A stretch of DNA of 19,311 nucleotides from JANXVV01 sp038230975 (GCA_038230975.1 JBBRMF010000078.1:1-19311); one strand, 5' to 3'; numbered from the stretch's first letter, positions 1-7,785 are shown. A program made the numbers and translations. The notes: generated by a model from the sequence alone, not told the origin.

Positions 1-24
1 AAATCAAAGAGACCTGCGGGATGC

Positions 25-51
25 GGCATAGTCACCTGAGGTGACCATGCC
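25..51 (-). terminator. hairpin downstream of the sigma factor gene
   Basis: An inverted repeat lies just beyond the stop codon of the sigma factor gene on the minus strand. The inner arms GTCACC (31-36) and GGTGAC (40-45) flank a 3-base loop. Outer arms GGCAT (25-29) and ATGCC (47-51) extend the stem after one mismatch. On the minus strand no clean U-run follows (GCATCCCGCAGG, then CTTTGATTT). This may be a transcript-end hairpin, but not a textbook intrinsic terminator. Confidence 0.35.
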
Positions 52-65
52 AGTTCCGATGCGTA

Positions 66-881
66 TCATTTTTCCATTGCTTCTTTGAGCTTCTTCAACG
101 CAAGATGCTCCAACTGCCTGACGCGCTCGCGGGTGAGACCGATCCGCAGGCCGATTTCTTTAAGCGTCAGAGGATCTTCACCGTTCAAGCCGTAGCGGAG
201 TTTTAGAATGTTGGCTTCCCGCTCGTGGATATTTTCCAGAAGCTCCGCCAGCTTTTTTCGATCATCAATATCGAGCACGATCTGGTCGGGGCTCGGAGTG
301 TTGTCGTCGGCAACCATATTTTCAATGGTCACTTCACCGTCGTCGCTGCCGGATTGGGTGGGGGCGTTGAATGCTTTGGCTGCCTTGCGGATGATCCGCA
401 CTTTCTTCGGCGAGAGCTTCATGTGCGCGGAAAGTTCTTCAACCATCGGCGTGCGGCCCAACCGGTCTTCCAATTCCCGCATGGCGGTTTTCAGGCGGTT
501 CATCATCTCGACCATGTACGCCGGGATGTGAATTGGTTGGACGGCGTTGATCAGCGACCGCTTGATGCCTTGCTTGATCCACCACGAGGCATACGTGCTG
601 AATCGGCAACCGGCATCCGGGTCGAACCCTTCGACGGCTCGAATGAGTCCGATATTCCCTTCCTCGATGAGATCCTGCAGCGACAACCCGCGATGCATAT
701 AGTGCTTGGCGATATTGACGACCAGGCGAAGGTTCGAGCGAACCATCCGTTCGCGAGCCGCGAAATCACCTTGCTCCATGCGGCGAGCGAGTTCCCGCTC
801 ATCCTCGGCGGTCAACAATGGAGAGTCATTGATCTGCCTGAGATAAAGCTGCATTCCAGTCTGAAGGGCCGTCGTTGCCAT
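66..881 (-). CDS. RNA polymerase sigma-70 family factor (RpoD/group 2-like)
   Basis: This 271-residue cytoplasmic sigma factor directs RNA polymerase to promoters. Region 1.2 is at about residues 9-39 (QLYLRQINDSPLLTAEDE). Region 2 at 45-112 carries the core-binding and -10 recognition motifs (DLIEEGNIGLIRAVEGFD, then FSTYASWWIKQ). Region 3 is at about 119-175, and region 4 at 203-271 has the -35-binding helix-turn-helix (LTRERVRQLE). Region 1.1 is absent, so it is shorter than a typical primary RpoD and looks like a group 2 or compact SigA-type paralogue. The start at 881 was chosen because GGAG lies about 8 bases upstream and the family similarity begins there. The frame stays open for another 119 codons upstream, but that part crosses a hairpin and repeats and has no sigma similarity. 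It lies downstream of a cyclase gene on the same strand but 353 bases away, so it probably has its own promoter. Which regulon it serves is not visible. Confidence 0.93.
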   Translation of the reverse strand: MATTALQTGMQLYLRQINDSPLLTAEDERELARRMEQGDFAARERMVRSNLRLVVNIAKHYMHRGLSLQDLIEEGNIGLIRAVEGFDPDAGCRFSTYASWWIKQGIKRSLINAVQPIHIPAYMVEMMNRLKTAMRELEDRLGRTPMVEELSAHMKLSPKKVRIIRKAAKAFNAPTQSGSDDGEVTIENMVADDNTPSPDQIVLDIDDRKKLAELLENIHEREANILKLRYGLNGEDPLTLKEIGLRIGLTRERVRQLEHLALKKLKEAMEK

Positions 882-1043
882 GTAGTTCGCTCCACGAATT
901 TCGCACCGAAGAAAGATCGTTTCGTTACCGGAATCATCGGCCGGTATCGGGGGCGACTTTGGATCGAATGGGGCTGATAACCACGAAGTTTTTAAAGGTC
1001 TGTCTGGAGATGTCGGAATAAACGGAACAGTGTGATATTGCAT

Positions 1044-1115
1044 CAGGTGGCGTGGGTGTCTCGCCCGCGTTTTTTGCGTAAAAGAAATGCACGGGCGAGA
1101 CGCGCATGCCACCTG
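1044..1115. repeat. imperfect inverted repeat, REP/MITE-like hairpin
   Basis: Two 24-base arms (1044-1067 and 1092-1115) are complementary with three mismatches. Two of these would be G-U wobbles in plus-strand RNA. The loop is 24 bases and T/A-rich. The arm core is GTGTCTCGCCCG opposite CGGGCGAGACGCGC. The compact, GC-rich arms with an AT-rich centre in an intergenic position resemble a REP-type or MITE-like dispersed element. A structured 5' leader of the sigma gene is the alternative. Confidence 0.6.
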
Positions 1116-1130
1116 CTTCTGAAAAGGCAA

Positions 1131-1160
1131 ATGCAACAAAATGAAACAAAATGAAACAGT
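1131..1160. repeat. three tandem 10-bp repeats upstream of the sigma gene
   Basis: ATGCAACAAA, ATGAAACAAA and ATGAAACAGT follow each other directly at 10-base spacing, roughly one DNA helical turn. They lie about 250 bases upstream of the sigma factor start. They may be operator iterons or just a short simple-sequence expansion. Confidence 0.5.
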
Positions 1161-1234
1161 TCTTGAAAGGTGGTAAAGCCTGGAGATGAGGGGCAAAACG
1201 TGGAAATGTCCCAGGTATTGGGCAGTTCGCTGTG

Positions 1235-2746
1235 TCACTTTTCGGATTGAGCCGGCCGGTCGTTTTCGAGGTCGAATTTGATGGCGATAAACGCTGAAAT
1301 CGGGGAGCTGAAACCAGCCAGTTGGAACGTGCCGGCGGGTTCGACTTTCACTTCGCGTTGGTTGATTAAGGAATGCGTGCTTGCGGAGAGAATGACTTGG
1401 CCGGGCTGTGCGACTCCCTGGAGTCGCGAGGCGAGGTTAACTGTGTCGCCGTAGATATCGCCAGCTTCGACGATGACTTCGCCGGAGGCGACGGCGATGC
1501 GGAGGTGGATTTGTTCGGTTAAGCCGCAAGCGGAGTTGTGCCTGGTTACGGCTGCTTGGATTTCCAGGCCGGCAAGTGCTGCATCGGTGGCGCTTTCGAA
1601 TGTCGCCAGGATCGCGTCACCGATGGTTTTTACGATATTCCCGTGTCGAGATCGGATGACGGGTATGGCCAGATCGCGATGGCATTGGACTAGTTCGATA
1701 GCTCCGTTACGCGAGGTGGCGGTGGAGCGGGCGGTGTAGTCTTTAATGTCGGAGAACAACACGGTCACGGTTTTGGTAACACGCTGCGATGAGCGCGCGG
1801 AGTCGGTGGTTTGCTGTCCGCCGATTTTGAAGTGCGTTCCCGCGCGTTCTTGTAACAGCCATATTCGATGAAGCAATACGCTGATGATCATGGGCCACCA
1901 GACCCCGAAAAAGATAAGAAGGATGGTGGGGCCGAGGGGTCCGGAACTGGAGGGCGGTCGATTCAACGTCGATTTTCCACGAGCGCTTAACAGCTTGAAA
2001 TGCTTTACGGATGTGGCCAATTGCAGCAACGGTTCCGTACGGCATCGACTGAACAGTTGCATCAGGGAATCCAACTCGTTTTGGACTTCCGGCGAGGACA
2101 TGTCGACTTTAGATTCGCGATAAAGTCGCTCAAGCTGGGTTCGATCAAAACGTTCCAGAGCTGGCGTTGGCGATGTGCCTCCAAGCCAATGAAAAAATTC
2201 AGAGGACCAAGTTTTAAGATGAATCAGCAGATTGAAGTTAAAATCGTACACTTTGCCTGCTGGTGCGATCACCAGCGAAAGCCGGTTCGCCACGGTTGAT
2301 TCGGGCTTATGATTGAACCAGCCGGATACGATCAACGGGTCTGTTCCAGCTTCAATTAATATTTCATAATTGCTGTACGTTGCCTGCAACTTCACCGTGG
2401 CAGATGGCCACATCTGATAGGAAATGAAGAAAGCTGAAATTGCGTAGACGATCGCCCCCGTGACGGCCATGGGTACAAGCGTCAAAATCAGCATACGCTT
2501 CCAGGTTGAAGCGATCGCCGTCATCAACAGGGTCAGAGAACCCGTTGGATTTCCCATCCGAATTCCCACTTTGCGGAGATCTGAACCGCACTCGGGGCAG
2601 ATATCGGTAGGGAGTCCTTGAACCTTGTAGCCGCAATGGCCGCAGGCTGCGTCGGTGGAAGTATTTCGCCGTTGGAGGGAAAGCAAGATGAGTGCGATCA
2701 GCAGCGCGGCGGTGGGCAACGTGAGGGCAATCAAAAATAGGAACAT
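1235..2746 (-). CDS. membrane-anchored class III adenylate cyclase with zinc ribbon
   Basis: This 503-residue protein is predicted to make cAMP from ATP. An N-terminal hydrophobic segment (residues 2-24) is followed by a four-cysteine zinc-ribbon-like motif (C35, C38, C50, C53; CGHCGY then CPECGSDL). A second transmembrane segment is at about 85-109, an extracytoplasmic-looking region at 110-270, and a third transmembrane segment at about 272-297. The cyclase homology domain spans about 324-490. The two metal-binding aspartates are visible (D333 in LFSDIKDYT, D377 in KTIGDAIL). So are the adenine-specifying pair K373 and D430, and the transition-state pair N437 and R441 (GDTVNLASRL). By established class III rules this set predicts an active adenylate rather than guanylate cyclase. 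It is a single-domain type that must homodimerise. The SD is weak (GAG about 5 bases upstream). The effector of the cAMP and the ligand of the sensor region are not visible here. Confidence 0.9.
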   Translation of the reverse strand: MFLFLIALTLPTAALLIALILLSLQRRNTSTDAACGHCGYKVQGLPTDICPECGSDLRKVGIRMGNPTGSLTLLMTAIASTWKRMLILTLVPMAVTGAIVYAISAFFISYQMWPSATVKLQATYSNYEILIEAGTDPLIVSGWFNHKPESTVANRLSLVIAPAGKVYDFNFNLLIHLKTWSSEFFHWLGGTSPTPALERFDRTQLERLYRESKVDMSSPEVQNELDSLMQLFSRCRTEPLLQLATSVKHFKLLSARGKSTLNRPPSSSGPLGPTILLIFFGVWWPMIISVLLHRIWLLQERAGTHFKIGGQQTTDSARSSQRVTKTVTVLFSDIKDYTARSTATSRNGAIELVQCHRDLAIPVIRSRHGNIVKTIGDAILATFESATDAALAGLEIQAAVTRHNSACGLTEQIHLRIAVASGEVIVEAGDIYGDTVNLASRLQGVAQPGQVILSASTHSLINQREVKVEPAGTFQLAGFSSPISAFIAIKFDLENDRPAQSEK

Positions 2747-2857
2747 GCTCGATCCGATTGATCTGAATGGCCGCCAACCCGACTCGCTTTTATGAGCGGC
2801 GATTTCCCACGGCCACTATGAGAAGGATCACTGTGCTTGGCTTCAAGGGGGTTACAA

Positions 2858-2881
2858 TGACGCGTGAATGCTGCCGCGTCA
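2858..2881. promoter_or_regulatory. inverted repeat in the divergent cyclase/symporter region
   Basis: TGACGCG (2858-2864) and CGCGTCA (2875-2881) form a perfect 7-bp dyad with a 10-base spacer. It lies between the divergently transcribed cyclase and DUF3311 genes, where an operator would be expected. No regulator gene is adjacent, and a chance dyad of this size is possible. Confidence 0.25.
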
Positions 2882-3021
2882 AACGCGATTGTGTCGCCAT
2901 CCAGAAAAGAGGGGGGATAAGACCGGCCATTGCGCTTGCTCCGCAACGTCAGGCGCAGTAAACGGTAATGCTCATTGTCCGGCGAAGCATCGATTTTGAC
3001 CGGCAGAAGGAAAGTGAATTC

Positions 3022-3261
3022 ATGAAGTGGTTTGTTTATTTATTGGCCGTAGTGCTTCTGGTGTTGCACCAGGATTTCTGGAATTTCGGTGAGTACAAGC
3101 CATTGGTGTTTGGGTTTTTGCCGATCGGGTTGGCGTATCATGCGGTGTACTCGTTTGCGTGCGCGGGGTTGATGTTTCTGCTCGTGACATTTGCCTGGCC
3201 TAAGCATTTGGAGGAGTACGAGAATATTCCGACCCAGCCAGGGCAGGGCGATCATCACTAA
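3022..3261 (+). CDS. DUF3311 family small membrane protein
   Basis: This is a 79-residue protein with two predicted transmembrane helices (about residues 3-17 and 33-56). A short hydrophilic loop contains the conserved-looking GFLPIGLAYHAVYS. The C-terminus is charged and His-rich (ends GDHH). DUF3311 proteins are known to sit next to sodium:solute symporters, and one follows 132 bases downstream on the same strand. A helper or small-subunit role in that transporter is inferred from this pairing. The start at 3022 was chosen because AAGGA lies about 10 bases before it and the frame upstream is hydrophilic and unlike the family. Confidence 0.85.
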   Translation: MKWFVYLLAVVLLVLHQDFWNFGEYKPLVFGFLPIGLAYHAVYSFACAGLMFLLVTFAWPKHLEEYENIPTQPGQGDHH

Positions 3262-3393
3262 CCGGCGCCACAATGTGTTTTGTTGCGTTGCAAAGGCGCA
3301 CCAGAACTGTTTGTGCGAACCCGCGTTGCATTTTGCGTGAATCAAATGCGATCCATTTTCCCGCTGAAATCTGAAGTGTAAAGGCGTTCATCC

Positions 3394-5268
3394 ATGCTCC
3401 CTATTATTGTCATATTCACGTATCTGGCCGTGGTGCTGTACATCGGAATTTTTGCGTTTCGCAAAGGAAAGGCGACGGGCGAGGATTTCTTTCTGGCCAG
3501 CCGATCGATCGGGCCGGTGGTGTTTTTTCTGTCGCTGTTTGCGACGAACATGACGGCGGTGGCGATCCTTGGCAGCAGCGGTTTTGCGTACAAACGCGGC
3601 ATCGGTGTGTTCGGCATGATGGCGTCGGCATCGGGGTTCGTGATTCCGATTTCGCTTTTCGTGATTGGCACGCGGCTGTGGGCGCTTGGCAAGCGATTCG
3701 GGCACATGACGCAGGTGTCTTATTTTCGGGATCGGTGGGAATGTTCATCCATTGGCACGGTGTTGTTTGCGATGACGGCGGCGATGCTGTTGCCGTATTT
3801 GATCGTGAGTATTGTGGGGGGAGGGACGATTCTGGAAGAGTTAAGCAATCATAAAATCAACTATCACTGGGCGGGTGCGATTGTGGCAATGGTGGTGATG
3901 GGAAATGTGTTCTTTGGAGGCATGCGCGGGGCGGTGCTGGTCAATGTATTTCAGACGATTCTGTTTTTGTGTTTCGGGATGGTTGCGTTCGTGGCAATCG
4001 GGAATCGCATGCCGGGTGGTTTCACCGGAACTGTCGCGAAAATGCTGGAAAATCCGGCACGATCGTGGCCTTTGCAGCGAATTCATCCGAACAGCATTTC
4101 ACCGATCTCAATGACTGAGTTTTTGAGCTACTGTTTTATTCCGCTGTCCTCGATCATGTTTCCGCACATGTCGATTATGTGTTTGACGGCGAAAAAGGTG
4201 ACAGCGTTTAAAAAGACAGTCGTGTTGTATCCGCTGTGCATTATGGCGATCTGGCTGCCGTGCGTTTATTTGGGAGCGATTGCCAATGGACAGCCGCGCG
4301 TGAATGCCGCTATTGCGTCGAAGTCACCGGATGTGACGGCACTATTGAAATATCAGGGCAACGTCGATCCGGATACGGGGAAGCCAACGGCTCCGTTGCT
4401 GGTCGGGCTGTTGAAAAAGTCGGGTACCGCGAAGGCGACGGCCTTGCTGGGCAAGGTAGCAACTTCGAAGGTCTCCAGCGAAGATTTTGGCGAACAACTT
4501 TATGAAGTGGTGCATGAAATTCCGCCGAAGGATCCAGTGTATCTGGATCTGGTGAAAGAAGTCGGACGACTCTCAAAGACGGCCTCGAGCGATAGCGTGC
4601 TACTTCAGATGTTGCGATTATACGTGCCGGCGTGGTTGTCGGGGTTGCTGGCGGCGGGAATTATCTCTGCGGTGATGGGGTCGGACTGCCATCAGATTCT
4701 CGCGCTCAGCACGATGTTCACGAGCGATGTTTACGACTACTACGGCGGGAAAAAGACCTACGGTGAGAAGAGCTCGGTCTACGTCGGGCGGGCGTTTATT
4801 GTGTTGGCCAATAGTGTGGCCTTTGTGATTGCGTGGGGTAAACCGGATATTTTTGAGTTGGCGATTTCGTGGGCGTTCTCCGGCTTTGCGGCGCTGGCAC
4901 CCGTGATGCTGGCGGCGTTGTTCTGGAAGCGGAGCACGAAGTACGGCGCGCTGGCCGCATCATTGTTTGTGACGGCGGCAATCTTAGGGACAGGTTATCT
5001 GGAAAAGACGCGGTCACTCCCCAAAGGAACAAAGCCGACTGAAGTGATCATCAATGGCATGACGCTTTTCGGTCACAAGTTCCTGGCGCTCAGCCCCGGC
5101 GGTGGGAAGCTCTTTATCTTCGGGTTCATGCCGGTGGTGTTTATGGTGCTGGGGTCGGCGCTGTGCGTCATTGTCGCGTCACTGCTGACGGCCCCGCCTT
5201 CTGAAGCGACGATTCGGAAATATTTCGGCAGTAAATCGATTGGTGCGCTTCCGGTTGGAATGGCGTGA
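3394..5268 (+). CDS. sodium:solute symporter (SSS family)
   Basis: This 624-residue integral membrane transporter is expected to couple inward Na+ flow to uptake of a small solute, often a monocarboxylate or sugar-type substrate in this family. About 13 hydrophobic segments are visible. Family hallmarks include ATGEDFFLASRSIG (27-40) after helix 1, GGMRGAVLVNVFQ (175-187), and the signature stretch AAGIISAVMGSD with QILALSTMFTSDVY (420-447), which contributes to the Na+ site in this family. A hydrophilic segment of about 100 residues (298-400) separates helices that are normally close in shorter members. It is rich in Lys, Asp and Ser and probably forms a soluble subdomain. The preceding DUF3311 gene is the expected partner. 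AAAGGCG about 9 bases upstream is a weak SD for the ATG at 3394. The substrate cannot be read from the sequence. Confidence 0.92.
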   Translation: MLPIIVIFTYLAVVLYIGIFAFRKGKATGEDFFLASRSIGPVVFFLSLFATNMTAVAILGSSGFAYKRGIGVFGMMASASGFVIPISLFVIGTRLWALGKRFGHMTQVSYFRDRWECSSIGTVLFAMTAAMLLPYLIVSIVGGGTILEELSNHKINYHWAGAIVAMVVMGNVFFGGMRGAVLVNVFQTILFLCFGMVAFVAIGNRMPGGFTGTVAKMLENPARSWPLQRIHPNSISPISMTEFLSYCFIPLSSIMFPHMSIMCLTAKKVTAFKKTVVLYPLCIMAIWLPCVYLGAIANGQPRVNAAIASKSPDVTALLKYQGNVDPDTGKPTAPLLVGLLKKSGTAKATALLGKVATSKVSSEDFGEQLYEVVHEIPPKDPVYLDLVKEVGRLSKTASSDSVLLQMLRLYVPAWLSGLLAAGIISAVMGSDCHQILALSTMFTSDVYDYYGGKKTYGEKSSVYVGRAFIVLANSVAFVIAWGKPDIFELAISWAFSGFAALAPVMLAALFWKRSTKYGALAASLFVTAAILGTGYLEKTRSLPKGTKPTEVIINGMTLFGHKFLALSPGGGKLFIFGFMPVVFMVLGSALCVIVASLLTAPPSEATIRKYFGSKSIGALPVGMA

Positions 5269-5273
5269 GGAAG

Positions 5274-5310
5274 AGCCACGGAGAACACGGAGATTGGCAC
5301 AGAGGGAAAG
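5274..5310. repeat. possible fragment of a dispersed CACGGAG/CACAGAG repeat
   Basis: The short segment between the symporter and glycosyltransferase genes repeats the words CCACGGAG, ACACGGAG and GCACAGAGG in close succession. Similar purine-rich dispersed intergenic sequences occur in planctomycete and other genomes. Only this single degenerate copy is in the window, so the call relies on general resemblance. Confidence 0.25.
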
Positions 5311-5338
5311 TTCGATTTCAAGACCGGAGCATGACGCC

Positions 5339-6637
5339 GTGAAGATCTGCATTCTCTCTGCCGGGGCGGGCGGTATGTATTGCGGCAGTTGCATGCGCGA
5401 TAACGCGCTGGCTTCGGCATTATTGCGCATGGGGCATGAAGTCACGCTGATTCCATTATTCAGCCCGACGAAAACCGATATCCCGGATGTCAGCGTGAAG
5501 CGCGTTTTTCTGGGGGGGATCAATGTCTACCTTCAGCACGCCAGCAAGTGGTTTCGACGCACGCCGCGGTTTTTCAACTGGATGTTCGATCGCAACTGGA
5601 TGCTGAATCTGGCCACGAAGTATGGGGCAGGGAAACCCTATTCAGAAATGGGCGGGTTGACGGTGGATTTGCTGCTCGGTGAAGAGGGGCACACGGTCAA
5701 GGAATTGCGACGGCTGGTGGACTTCATTCGTGATGAGTTGAAGCCGGATGTGGTGACGCTGCCGAATTTGATGTTCATGGGGGCAGCGAGAATATTTCAC
5801 GATGAACTGAAGATTCCGGTGATCTGCGAACTGACGGGGGAAGACATTTTTCTCGATGCGCTCAATGAGCCGGATCGCACACAGGCGCGCGATATCATTC
5901 GAGCGCGCGTGGGTTCGGTATCGCGATTTGTGGCGACCTGCGACTACTACGCAAACCGGATGGCGGAATATCTGGCGGTGCCGCGCGGGCGGATTGATGT
6001 GGTGTATCCGGGGCTTTCCAGGGAGTTTCTGGAGGCGATTCCCGCCAGCGCGCCCTCTCAAAATGGGCGACCACCCACGGTGGGATATCTGGCCCGTATC
6101 TGCCCGGAAAAAGGGCTTGAACGGCTGGTGGAGGCGATGATTCTGCTGCGGTCCATGCCGGGCATGTCGAACGTGCAACTCCGCGTGGCCGGTTATCTCG
6201 GCAAACGGGATGAAGCGTTTTTTGAGCAGTTGAATCGAAAGGTCGAGCTTTCATCACTCAACGGGGCGATGACGTATGTTGGCGAGGTTGACCAGGCGGG
6301 GAAGATCAATTTACTTTCGTCGATCGATGTGTTCAGTGCGCCAAGCGTCTATCCGGAATCAAAGGGGATTTATGTGTTGGAGGCACTTGCGATGGGGATC
6401 GCGGTGGTGCAGCCGGCCCATGGGTCGTTTCCCGAACTGGTGAATCGCACGAACGGGGGTTCGCTCACGCCGCCCGGCGATGCCCAGGCGCATGCGATGG
6501 CATTGGCGGATATGCTTCGTAACAGTGCGGCGCGCGCGGATCATGGCGCGTCGGGGCGAAAAGTCGTCCGCGAACAATTCACGGATATGCAGATGGCTGA
6601 ACAGATGCTCAAGATTTACCAGGAAGCAACCGTATGA
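5339..6637 (+). CDS. GT4-type glycosyltransferase
   Basis: This 432-residue cytoplasmic or peripheral-membrane glycosyltransferase has the GT-B fold. The N-terminal Rossmann half opens with KICILSAGAGG and an unusual cysteine-containing MYCGSCMRDN motif (residues 13-22). The C-terminal half has GYLARICPEKGLERLVEA (249-266) and the GT4 EX7E motif (PESKGIYVLE, E340 and E348) that binds the nucleotide-sugar donor. The length is normal for family 4. The start is GTG at 5339, because GGAG lies 9 bases upstream and the protein then begins exactly at the first beta strand. A longer in-frame ATG at 5240 would overlap the symporter and give an Arg/Glu-rich, non-homologous tail. The stop overlaps the next gene's start (ATGA), so the two are translationally coupled. 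Donor and acceptor are unknown. Surface glycan or glycolipid synthesis is an inference from the coupled ABC ATPase. Confidence 0.88.
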   Translation: MKICILSAGAGGMYCGSCMRDNALASALLRMGHEVTLIPLFSPTKTDIPDVSVKRVFLGGINVYLQHASKWFRRTPRFFNWMFDRNWMLNLATKYGAGKPYSEMGGLTVDLLLGEEGHTVKELRRLVDFIRDELKPDVVTLPNLMFMGAARIFHDELKIPVICELTGEDIFLDALNEPDRTQARDIIRARVGSVSRFVATCDYYANRMAEYLAVPRGRIDVVYPGLSREFLEAIPASAPSQNGRPPTVGYLARICPEKGLERLVEAMILLRSMPGMSNVQLRVAGYLGKRDEAFFEQLNRKVELSSLNGAMTYVGEVDQAGKINLLSSIDVFSAPSVYPESKGIYVLEALAMGIAVVQPAHGSFPELVNRTNGGSLTPPGDAQAHAMALADMLRNSAARADHGASGRKVVREQFTDMQMAEQMLKIYQEATV

Positions 6638-7317
6638 CCGACGGCAAGGATCGAAATCGTTCGCTGAAGGTTGTGGGTTTGCGCAAGGAATACCCGACCC
6701 CCACTACGCCGTTGGTGGTGTTGAAAGATGTTTCGCTTGAACTGTTGCCGGGTGAAATGCTGGCGATTGTCGGGCCGAGCGGTTCAGGAAAAAGCACACT
6801 GCTGAATATTCTCGGCACGTTGGATTCACCGACCGCCGGCACGGTTCGCTTCGGGGAGATTGATCCATTCGCCCTTTCAGAAGCGGCACTCGCGCGGTTC
6901 CGCAGCGAGCATGTGGGGTTTATTTTTCAGGATCACCATCTATTGCCGCAATGTACCGCGTTGGAGAACGTGTTGTTGCCGCGTCTGGCGCTGGATGGCA
7001 AGGCGGGTGATGGGGTGGGGCGCGCGAAGGAACTGTTGCGGCTGGTTGGGCTTGAGCAACGCGAGACGCACTTCCCGAGCGAGTTGTCCGGTGGTGAGCG
7101 CCAGCGCGTAGCCGTGGCGCGGGCGATGATGAATGGCCCGGGGTTACTATTATGCGATGAACCGACGGGCAATCTCGATGCGACGAACGCCGTCGCGATT
7201 GGCGAATTGCTGGCGTCCGTGGCGAAGACGATTCAGGCGATATTGATCGTCGTCACGCATAGCCCGGTGTTGGCGGGGACGTTTGGGAGACAGATGCAAA
7301 TGGGGACAGGACAGTAG
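6634..7317 (+). CDS. ABC transporter ATP-binding protein, LolD/MacB type
   Basis: This 227-residue ATPase subunit would power an inner-membrane ABC complex. Visible motifs are Walker A GPSGSGKST (47-55), Q-loop Q99 (FIFQDHHLLPQCTALENV), signature LSGGERQRVAVARA (151-164), Walker B LLLCDEPTGNLD (171-182) with catalytic E176, and the H-loop His209. The sequence from Q-loop to signature is typical of the LolD/MacB/FtsE class that handles lipoproteins or exports peptides and macrolides. It overlaps the upstream glycosyltransferase by 4 bases, so they form an operon. No permease gene follows: after its stop the next gene is on the opposite strand. The partner permease must therefore be encoded elsewhere, which leaves the substrate open. 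The C-terminus is short after the H-loop but not evidently truncated. Confidence 0.9.
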   Translation: MTDGKDRNRSLKVVGLRKEYPTPTTPLVVLKDVSLELLPGEMLAIVGPSGSGKSTLLNILGTLDSPTAGTVRFGEIDPFALSEAALARFRSEHVGFIFQDHHLLPQCTALENVLLPRLALDGKAGDGVGRAKELLRLVGLEQRETHFPSELSGGERQRVAVARAMMNGPGLLLCDEPTGNLDATNAVAIGELLASVAKTIQAILIVVTHSPVLAGTFGRQMQMGTGQ

Positions 7318-7344
7318 GGGCGGGCAAGGTGGAGGGTGACCAAG

Positions 7345-7776
7345 CTAAGTCGGACGAAGACGCTTCGGACTTTGTAACCACACGCGGCTTCCATACGCAA
7401 TGCTGCCGCACATGGTTACGGCCTTTAGGAAAGCCGTGAAAAGATTCGTGGCTACCGGCTCAACCACTAGCTTCGAGTAGATCGGGAATAGACCGACAAT
7501 TCCCGCCGACAATAGCAAGACGCCCCAGGTAACATTGCCGGTTGTCCAGTCTTTTGAGATCGTTCCGAATGAAATGCCCAAGATGATCGCGGGCACCATC
7601 AGGTCAACCAGACCGGCAATGTATTGTTTGTGGTTTTGTGGATCGCGATAGAGGTAGAGGCTTCGTGCCCACTGAGCGAAGTCACCGGTGCCGGATCCGA
7701 TACATCGGTGCAGCAAGACTTCAAGTGTGGCGAAAAGCAGATAGATGACGAGTGTTTTGATTACGCGATATCGCAT
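7345..7776 (-). CDS. small four-helix membrane protein, function unknown
   Basis: I do not recognise the family of this 143-residue protein. Hydropathy by eye gives four transmembrane helices at about residues 6-24, 54-74, 82-102 and 110-132. Between helices 1 and 2 is a loop with RSLYLYRDPQNHKQ, and the C-terminal tail is basic (KRLRPT). It starts 9 bases after the stop of the methyltransferase gene on the same strand, so co-transcription is likely. No clear SD precedes the ATG, so translation may be coupled to the upstream gene. It converges with the ABC ATPase gene with only 27 bases between. It could be an unrecognised orphan gene. The hydrophobic pattern and continuous frame argue that it is real. 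Confidence 0.6.
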   Translation of the reverse strand: MRYRVIKTLVIYLLFATLEVLLHRCIGSGTGDFAQWARSLYLYRDPQNHKQYIAGLVDLMVPAIILGISFGTISKDWTTGNVTWGVLLLSAGIVGLFPIYSKLVVEPVATNLFTAFLKAVTMCGSIAYGSRVWLQSPKRLRPT

Positions 7777-7785
7777 GATTAACGG

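Larger units (their letters stand above)
882..1234. other. 353-base intergenic region with hairpin and iterons
   Basis: This gap separates the adenylate cyclase stop codon from the sigma factor start. An open frame continues through it in phase with the sigma gene, but its translation has no family resemblance. It holds the long imperfect inverted repeat at 1044-1115 and three 10-bp repeats at 1131-1160. The sigma factor promoter should lie here on the minus strand, but I could not pick a convincing -35/-10 pair. Confidence 0.6.

Noticed and set aside
225..977. 250-codon plus-strand open frame opposite the sigma factor
   Set aside because: It is the antisense shadow of a strongly conserved gene and has no recognisable domain or SD.
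882..1238. 119-codon N-terminal extension of the sigma factor frame
   Set aside because: It crosses the hairpin and the 10-bp repeats, shows no sigma-factor similarity, and a good SD plus the family N-terminus sit at 881.
2767..2961. Short frames on both strands in the cyclase/DUF3311 gap
   Set aside because: Both are Arg-rich with no SD and no recognisable feature. The gap is better explained as a divergent promoter region.
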